DNA of 64,000 nucleotides from Kordia sp. SMS9 (GTDB lineage Bacteria; Bacteroidota; Bacteroidia; Flavobacteriales; Flavobacteriaceae), in the NCBI RefSeq assembly GCF_003352465.1, contig NZ_CP031153.1:4674001-4738000 (forward strand), in the 5' to 3' direction. The stretch's first letter is position 1, and every line of letters starts with the position of its first letter. The notes below the pieces were generated by a model, which worked only from the letters and a program-made list of their open reading frames with translations, was not told the DNA's origin and ran no database searches. A program made the position numbers and the translations under genes. Shown one piece after another: positions 57,201-64,000 of this stretch.

Positions 57201-60200
57201 TCTATCTGTTTGAGTCAAGAAGCAGATTGGTGTGGTGGTAGATAAAATCTATCGTAAAAAACAGGTTAAAAATCCGTCACTATTGGCGGATTTTTTTGTG
57301 CTCTTATATTTTTGTTAACAAAACAGGAATTGAAAAAATCGTATCTTTACAGAGACCGATTAAATACCAAAACACATGAATTTAAAAATTGCTTTTACCT
57401 TCTTGCTGAGCTGGAGTTGTTTTTTTTCCCATGCACAATTATTAAGTGAAGCTGCTAACGATTCCCTCGTAAAAATTCCCGAATATTTTGCTTCGCAACA
57501 ACTCAAAGAAAACATCTATATACATACTGACAAAGATATTTATGAACCTGGAGAAAATTTATGGTTTAAAGCCTATTTACTAAATGGAAATACATTAAAG
57601 TTATCGACCGAAACACAGCTTATTTTTGTTGAATTGATTCATCTTACTGAAGATGGATCCAACATCGTTACCACTGAAAAATACGAAGCGATCAACGGTT
57701 TTGCAAACGGGCATTTATTTCTTGAAAGAGGTTTTGAAACTGGAGCGTATCAAATACGCATTCACACCAAAAAAACAATGGAAAGTACTTCCGAAAAATT
57801 ACTTGCTGTCAAAGAATTCAAAGTGGTAGAAAGCGTGATTCCGACCATTTTGATGGATGTCGACTTCTCCAAAAAAAATTACAACCGAAATGAAGCCATT
57901 TCTGCCGAAATAACCGTTTTTTCCAGAAGTAGAGTTCCTTACAAAAATACAGTTGTCATCGCGTATGCGTTTGCAGGCTCCAAACGAATCTATCGCAATC
58001 GACTGCGCACGAACGATGAAGGCGTCGTTATTGTCAATCTTCCTGCTGAAAAAAGTAAAAAAGCAACAACTATTAAACTTCTTGTAAAAGACAAAAGAAA
58101 AGACATCATTAACACGTTTGAAATTCCGTTTACAAGTATGAGCGAATTACAGTTTGGATTGTATCCCGAAGGCGGAAGTTTGGTGGAGAATCTTCCAAAT
58201 ACTGTAGCTTTTAAAGCATTAGATCCTTCTGGAAGACCTGTAGCTGTGAAGGGAATTTTGTATGAAAACGGGAAAAAAATACAGCCATTTACTGCAACGC
58301 ATAATGGAATGGGAAAGTTTGCTTTTGTTCCAAAAAATAATCAAAATTACACCGTGAAAATTACACAACCAACACTCGACAGTATTTTTGAATTGCCCAA
58401 AATACTACCTGAAGGAATCAAGTTACAAGTAGATCGACACACGAAAAAGTACGTACATTTTAGCATTACTCGCACAAAAAATATTCTTGATCAACAGTTA
58501 TATATTCGAGCGCAACACCGTGGATTGGTATATTGGATGGCGACAACTTCTTTGAGTAAAGAGCGTGTTCGCTTTAAACTTCCGTTGGAAAAATTTCCGC
58601 AAGGTATTGTTGAAGTGACACTGTTTAACGAGCAGTTTCAACCTGTTGCGGAGCGTTTGGTATATGCGAATTTGGATCAAAAATTACACGTAACTTTAAA
58701 AGAAATCTCTAAAAGCTTTTATCAACAAAAAGATAAAGTTACCATGAAATTTGAAGTAAAAGATCAAAATAAAAATCCTGCAATTGCTAATTTTAGCTTG
58801 AGCGTACACGATCATTTGTATGCCGATAAAAACAACGATTACGCAATGTTGCCTCATTATTATTTATTTTCAGAATTGAAAGGTCATGTGTACGATGCGG
58901 GGTATTATTTTAATCCAAAAAACAACAATCGTGAAGAGCATTTAGATGTATTACTGCTTACGCAAGGTTGGCGGAATTACGTGTGGAATAGTAAGCAATT
59001 AAATTATGTAGAGAATAGTTTGGATTTTACGACCAATATCAAGGGAAAAATATATAAAAAACTTAAAAATGGCGCGTTGCAAAACATTCCATTAGCAACT
59101 GTAAATGTTTCGTATCCTAGCTATACAGAAAATGTTACTACCAACATGCAAGCAGAATTTTCACTGCCAATTTCTTCATATAAAAATGCACAAGGTTCTA
59201 ACTTAGTTTTTATTCCTTTTGAAGATAAAAATGCCGTAATTAGATTCACTGATCCTTTTGAAAATATTGAAGAAATTACGGGAAATTATGAGTGTGCATT
59301 TCCAAAATATGATTTGGCTTTGCAAACTAAAAAACAATCGTCGTACAATCCCGAATTTAGTTTTACCGAGACCAACTTTTTGGAAGAAGTAAATTTAGGT
59401 TCTTTCAGAGATCGCAATAAAGACGAAGGAAATGTAGTAATGTATAACGATATTATACCAGATTATGTTTGTCGATTTAATATTTTAAACTGTACAAATC
59501 ATCCTAACGGAACGCCTCCTGTTGATGGTAAAACCTATCGTTACAACGACGGAACTATAGTTACTTATGTTGGAAAGAAAGAGGAACCAAAGGATGAAAA
59601 AGATAAACTCTTTGTAAAAATTAAAGGTTTTTATCCTGAAAAAGAGTTTTACAGTCCGCAATACGACAAAAACCCTGATGAAGCTTTGTTTCCTGACAAC
59701 CGAAAAACCTTATTTTGGGCGCCAAATTTGATTTCTGACGAAAATGGAATTATCACCGTAAGCTTCTTTACCTCTGACATGCAAACAACATTTTTAGGAA
59801 CTATAGAAGGAACCAATGGAAATGGCTTGTTAGGCGGAACTTCTTTTCAATTTGATGTGAATTGAAACTACGCATCAATCTTAAATTGCTCTTTTGAAGC
59901 TGTGTCTTCTTCAAATTCTGCGGCAAGCGCATCACGTTGAAAAGTATGGAAACGCTTTCGCTGATATTTTAAGTAGCCAATATCTTCTTCAACAATTTGA
60001 TCAAATTCAGCTTCAGACATTGAAAATGTATGTCGCTCCGTCGTATCTAAATCTTCAAATGTTGCTTTGAAAACATTTCTAGCATGGTTTTTATTTCTTT
60101 GGTGAATTTGCGCGCGTTTCTCAACAACTTTTACAGGAATTTCCAATATCGGCGCACGATTGGTAAGCACCGATTCATTGACTTTATTAAAAATTGAATA

Positions 60201-63200
60201 CACAATAAACACAACTACTGTGATGATGATGATGACAAAAAACATATCAAACTGAGTATTCATAGTATCCATAGTGAAATTAATTTTAGTAGTAAAAAAA
60301 GTGATTTGCTTCAATATGACTCTTAAAGTATAAAAAATGTTACATTTTATGCGGAAAACTTACCTCAACATTACTTTCAGAAGCATCTGGTACACGCCCA
60401 AATAATTTTTCTTTCCAGTTATTCCATTTGTATTTTTTTGCCAAAATGATCAAAATGATGGGATACGCAATCAAAATTGGAATGAGAATATGATAAAATG
60501 AAGTCGTACTTTGTTGTGAAACGTATTTGAATAAAGAATCGGTTCGCAAAGCAGAATATTCTGCCGTAACTAAAGTTGCTGCCAAAAAATTATTTGCAAA
60601 GTGAAATCCTAATGCCAATTCCAAACCTTCATCCATGAGCGTAACGATTCCTAAAAACAAACCTGTTCCTATGTAGAAAATCATCGTAATTCCGCCCATT
60701 TTTGCCACTTCTGGATTTCCTAAGTGCAATAAGCCAAACATCACTGAGGTAATGATGAGTGGAAACCACCTATTTCTGGCGACAATTCCGATTTGCTGCA
60801 TCAAATATCCTCTAAAAAGATATTCTTCAAAGCCAATCTGAAAAGGAAATAATAGCAAACATAAGAACACTAAAATAACAAAGTTGACCGGTTGAAAATC
60901 CAACACAACCACTCCTGGATACATGTAATATTCAACCGCAAACGATGCTATTCCTATAAAAAACACCAATCCAAACGAAAAGGCAATTCGCTTAAAATCT
61001 ATCTTTTCTCGCGCTGTTGTGAGCGATATAATGCTGCGTTGGTGCAAGTAAAACACCAATCCGAACAACATTAATAGTAGAAAAACAAAAAATGACAAGT
61101 TGGCGACAAACCAAAAGTTTTTACTTTCAATTTGCTCGTACATTTTATTAGTTTCTGCCAGTGTATCTATCTCTCCAAATAAGACAGCAACGATATTTGC
61201 CACAAATATTGAAAGCATCAAAACAGTTGTAATGGCTACTTTCCAAGAAGTATTATCGCCTTTGTACGCTTGTTGTATAAACATATAATTTCTTTTTTAT
61301 TTTAGGTATGGAACGTTCCATGGAAGTTCCGAATTATAGTGCAATGCGCCGTTTTGTATGACGAGTGGCGACTCGAAGTTATTGGTGTACAAACTTCCCG
61401 TGCCCAATCCTTGTGGAAGTTTGCTTTGCAACGTATGCGTCCATTGTGCAATGGCGTTCAGCCCAATATTACTTTCCAACGCACTGGTAATCCACCAATC
61501 AATATTTTGTTGGTTGGCTAGTGAAATCCATTCGTTGCTTCCCGCATAACCGCCTACCAAACTCGGTTTCAAGATAATAAATTGTGGCTGAATGGTTTCT
61601 AGTATTTTTTTCTTTTCAGTGTGATGAAAAACTCCTATCAATTCTTCGTCGAGTGCAATTGGTAACGGCGTGACTTCACAAAGTTGTGCCATTGCTGAGA
61701 ATTGTCCTTGTTTGATCGGTTGTTCGATAGAATGCAAGTCTAATGCTGATAAGCGTTTTAGTTTTTCCAATGCATTTTCGGGTGAAAACGCACCATTTGC
61801 ATCTACGCGCAATTCGATATCGTTTACAGAATATTCGTTGCGAATGCTTTTGAGGAGTTCAATTTCGGTTTCAAAGTCAATCGCGCCAATCTTCATTTTA
61901 ATACATGAAAAACCTGCTTCGAGTTTGTCTTTGATTTGCGATTTCATAAAATCCGCATCGCCCATCCAAATTAAACCGTTGATATTGATGGCTTCTTTTC
62001 CTTCTGTAAACGTTGATGGATGTAGTAAATAGGGTGAAATTGAATGCAGTGATCGAAACGCTTGTTCCACACCAAATTGAATGGATGGAAATTCAATCAA
62101 TTCTTTTAACAATGCTTCTTCTCCTATGTGAATATTTTGGCAAGTCCAACGTAATTTTTCTTCATATTCGGGTACATCGTCAATACTGAGACTTCGTAAA
62201 ATTCCGCACTCACCTATTCCCTGTTTTTCTCCATCATTTAGCCGAATAAACCAAGTTTCCTTTTGTTTCAACACTCCGCGCGATGTTCCACTAGGACGTT
62301 TAAAATCTAATATGTGTTTGTGATAGGCTGCTTTCAATTTTCTAGTAGATTGGTATTTTGGTATTCTTGTATTTTGGTATTTTGGTACACTTCGACTTTG
62401 CTCAGCGTACAATCTCTATGTTGTCCGCGCACTGAGCGGAGTCGAAGTGCATTATATATCCATAGATTCTCCAATTCCCAACAAAATCAATTCTTTATCA
62501 TTATTCGCAAACGTTTTTTGTGCTGCATCATGATCAATTTTTATCGGCGGAAACGAATCGTAGTGATAGCCTAATACTTTATTGCACGCTACAAAGTCGC
62601 TCGCAATAACGGCATCATCTACGCCCATGGTAAAGGTATCTCCGATGGGAAGAATCGCCAAATCAAGTTGAGTTTGTAGTGGAATCAATTTCATATCATA
62701 CGTCAATGCCGTATCGCCCGCAATGTAGATTGATTTCCCATTGACTGTTAATACAAATCCGCCTGGTTGTCCACCGTACGAACCATCAGGGAATGATGAT
62801 GTATGAATTGCATTCACGTATTTTGCCGAAAACGCTTGTGTAATATAGGTTCCACCGTGATTCATCGCAAATACGTTAAAGTCTTTTCCGCCGTAATGCA
62901 TGGCAATTTCGTAGTTTGACACAATGGTTGCGCCTGTATTTTTAGCAATGGTTTCAACATCTAAAATATGATCTTGATGTGCATGTGTGACAAATATGTA
63001 ATCTGCATCTAAATCGTTTACATCAATCATAGATGCTAATGGGTTTCCAGAGATAAAAGGATCGACGATGATGCTAATTTCATCAAATTCAATGTGCAGT
63101 GATGCATGTCCTAAGTATGTTATTTTCATGATATGGTTATTTTTTAGTTAAATATTGCAAACAAAATCGAATATAAAAAAGTACTCAATGCCACTTTTTT

Positions 63201-64000
63201 CAATTCAGGATCAAGTTCTTTGAGAATGATATTTTTTCCGACTACGATCATATTCATTACCAACGGAATAAAAGCAATGAATACAATAAATTGTGTAGGC
63301 GAATGATAGTTTCTTAACGTGTACCAAAGTGTCATTGCAAATGCTCCGATAATAAGTATGTAATGATAAATTTTTGCAGTCTGACTCCCAATTTTAACAA
63401 CCAACGTGTTTTTTCCATGCGACTTGTCTTTGATGCGATCGCGCATGTTGTTTAAGTTTAAAACTGCTGTACTGAGCAACCCAACTGCCGTTGCTGGTAA
63501 AAAAATGTCAAAATTCAATGATTTGGTATACAAAAAGTAACTTCCTATGACACTCAACCAGCCAAAAAACAGAAACACAAATACATCACCCAAACCTGAA
63601 TATCCATACGCACTTTTTCCAACAGTGTATTTTACCGCAGCAATAATAGACGTAATTCCTAAAAAAAGAAATAATACAGAATACCTAAAATTTTCGCTTC
63701 CAAATGCCACGTAAATGACCAATAAAGCCAATAAAAGTGTGATGATTGCCGTGATAATCATGGCGTTTTTCATTTGCTTCGGCGAAATGATTCCTGAAGC
63801 TACCATTCGCTGTTCGCCTTCTCTATCGTCGTCTGTTCCGCGAATACCATCGCCATAATCGTTGGCAAAATTTGATAAGACTTGAAAACCAACCGTAGTC
63901 AGAATGGAAAGTATAAATATGAGATAGCTTTTTTCAAATTTAGGAAATTGTACAAGCGCAGTATCTTTAAGAAAATCCGTAGAAAAATTGGCTAAGGAAC

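Overview
The window is AT-rich chromosomal DNA from a member of the Bacteroidota, almost certainly the family Flavobacteriaceae; Kordia or a close relative is my best guess. Evidence: three proteins with type IX secretion (T9SS) C-terminal sorting domains, many short lipoproteins with Bacteroidota-style signal peptides, -7 boxes of the form TAnnTTTG instead of E. coli-type promoters, almost no Shine-Dalgarno sequences, menaquinone genes, CAL67264-type and DUF2723 proteins, and a Bacteroidota-type class I lanthipeptide leader. I see no rRNA, tRNA, CRISPR array, prophage or intact insertion sequence.

Layout. 1-6 kb: the end of an Spy-like ECF-sigma 'sensor' gene, a giant membrane-anchored patatin-like lipase, and a two-gene unit with an Asp-box lipoprotein and an unknown membrane protein. 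6-9 kb: a T9SS-exported YadA-head-like repeat adhesin. 9-12.8 kb: a DUF2723 glycosyltransferase translationally close to a SAM methyltransferase. 13-17.8 kb: a seven-gene minus-strand ECF operon (sigma, small membrane anti-sigma candidate, CpxP/Spy-like sensor, two YHYH proteins of which one has EF-hands, a MORN lipoprotein, SCO). 17.8-22.2 kb: RsmB-like rRNA methylase, then a secreted endonuclease I and a paralogue that keeps only its FN3/lamin-tail/T9SS portion. 22.3-27.4 kb: Asp/Glu racemase, imidazolonepropionase, a transglutaminase-like small protein, formimidoylglutamase, GNAT and a TVP38 membrane protein. 27.4-32.6 kb: TPR hybrid histidine kinase, VOC protein, Asp/Asn beta-hydroxylase, EttA. 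32.9-38.1 kb: two DUF4331 proteins and a TPR lipoprotein facing an RskA-like anti-sigma/ECF sigma pair. 38.2-47.9 kb: small membrane protein, TraB/GumN lipoprotein, 2,4-dienoyl-CoA reductase, a MarR/pirin/CDGSH/FMN-reductase/DoxX redox operon and an acyl-CoA carboxylase beta subunit. 47.9-49.3 kb: 1.4 kb with no gene, built from tandem and dispersed repeats. 49.3-60 kb: VWA/YfbK protein with a SusC-like N-terminus, MenE, a pair of DUF3857 transglutaminase-like proteins (one apparently inactive), an orphan lanthipeptide precursor and a large MG2-like exported protein. 60-64 kb: DUF2500-like protein, CPBP protease, MenC, a metal-dependent hydrolase and the 3' part of MenA.

How genes work together. 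MenE, MenC and MenA supply menaquinone. HutI and HutG are the last two steps of histidine degradation. Two sigma/anti-sigma modules suggest envelope or metal stress control. The three T9SS proteins are surface or secreted products. The most unusual content is outside genes: several families of dispersed intergenic repeats, including one with conserved arms around a different palindromic tip in each copy, a tag found just behind plus-strand stop codons, and many 7-9 bp tandem repeats. The lanthipeptide precursor without any modification enzyme nearby is the best candidate for an unrecognised system.
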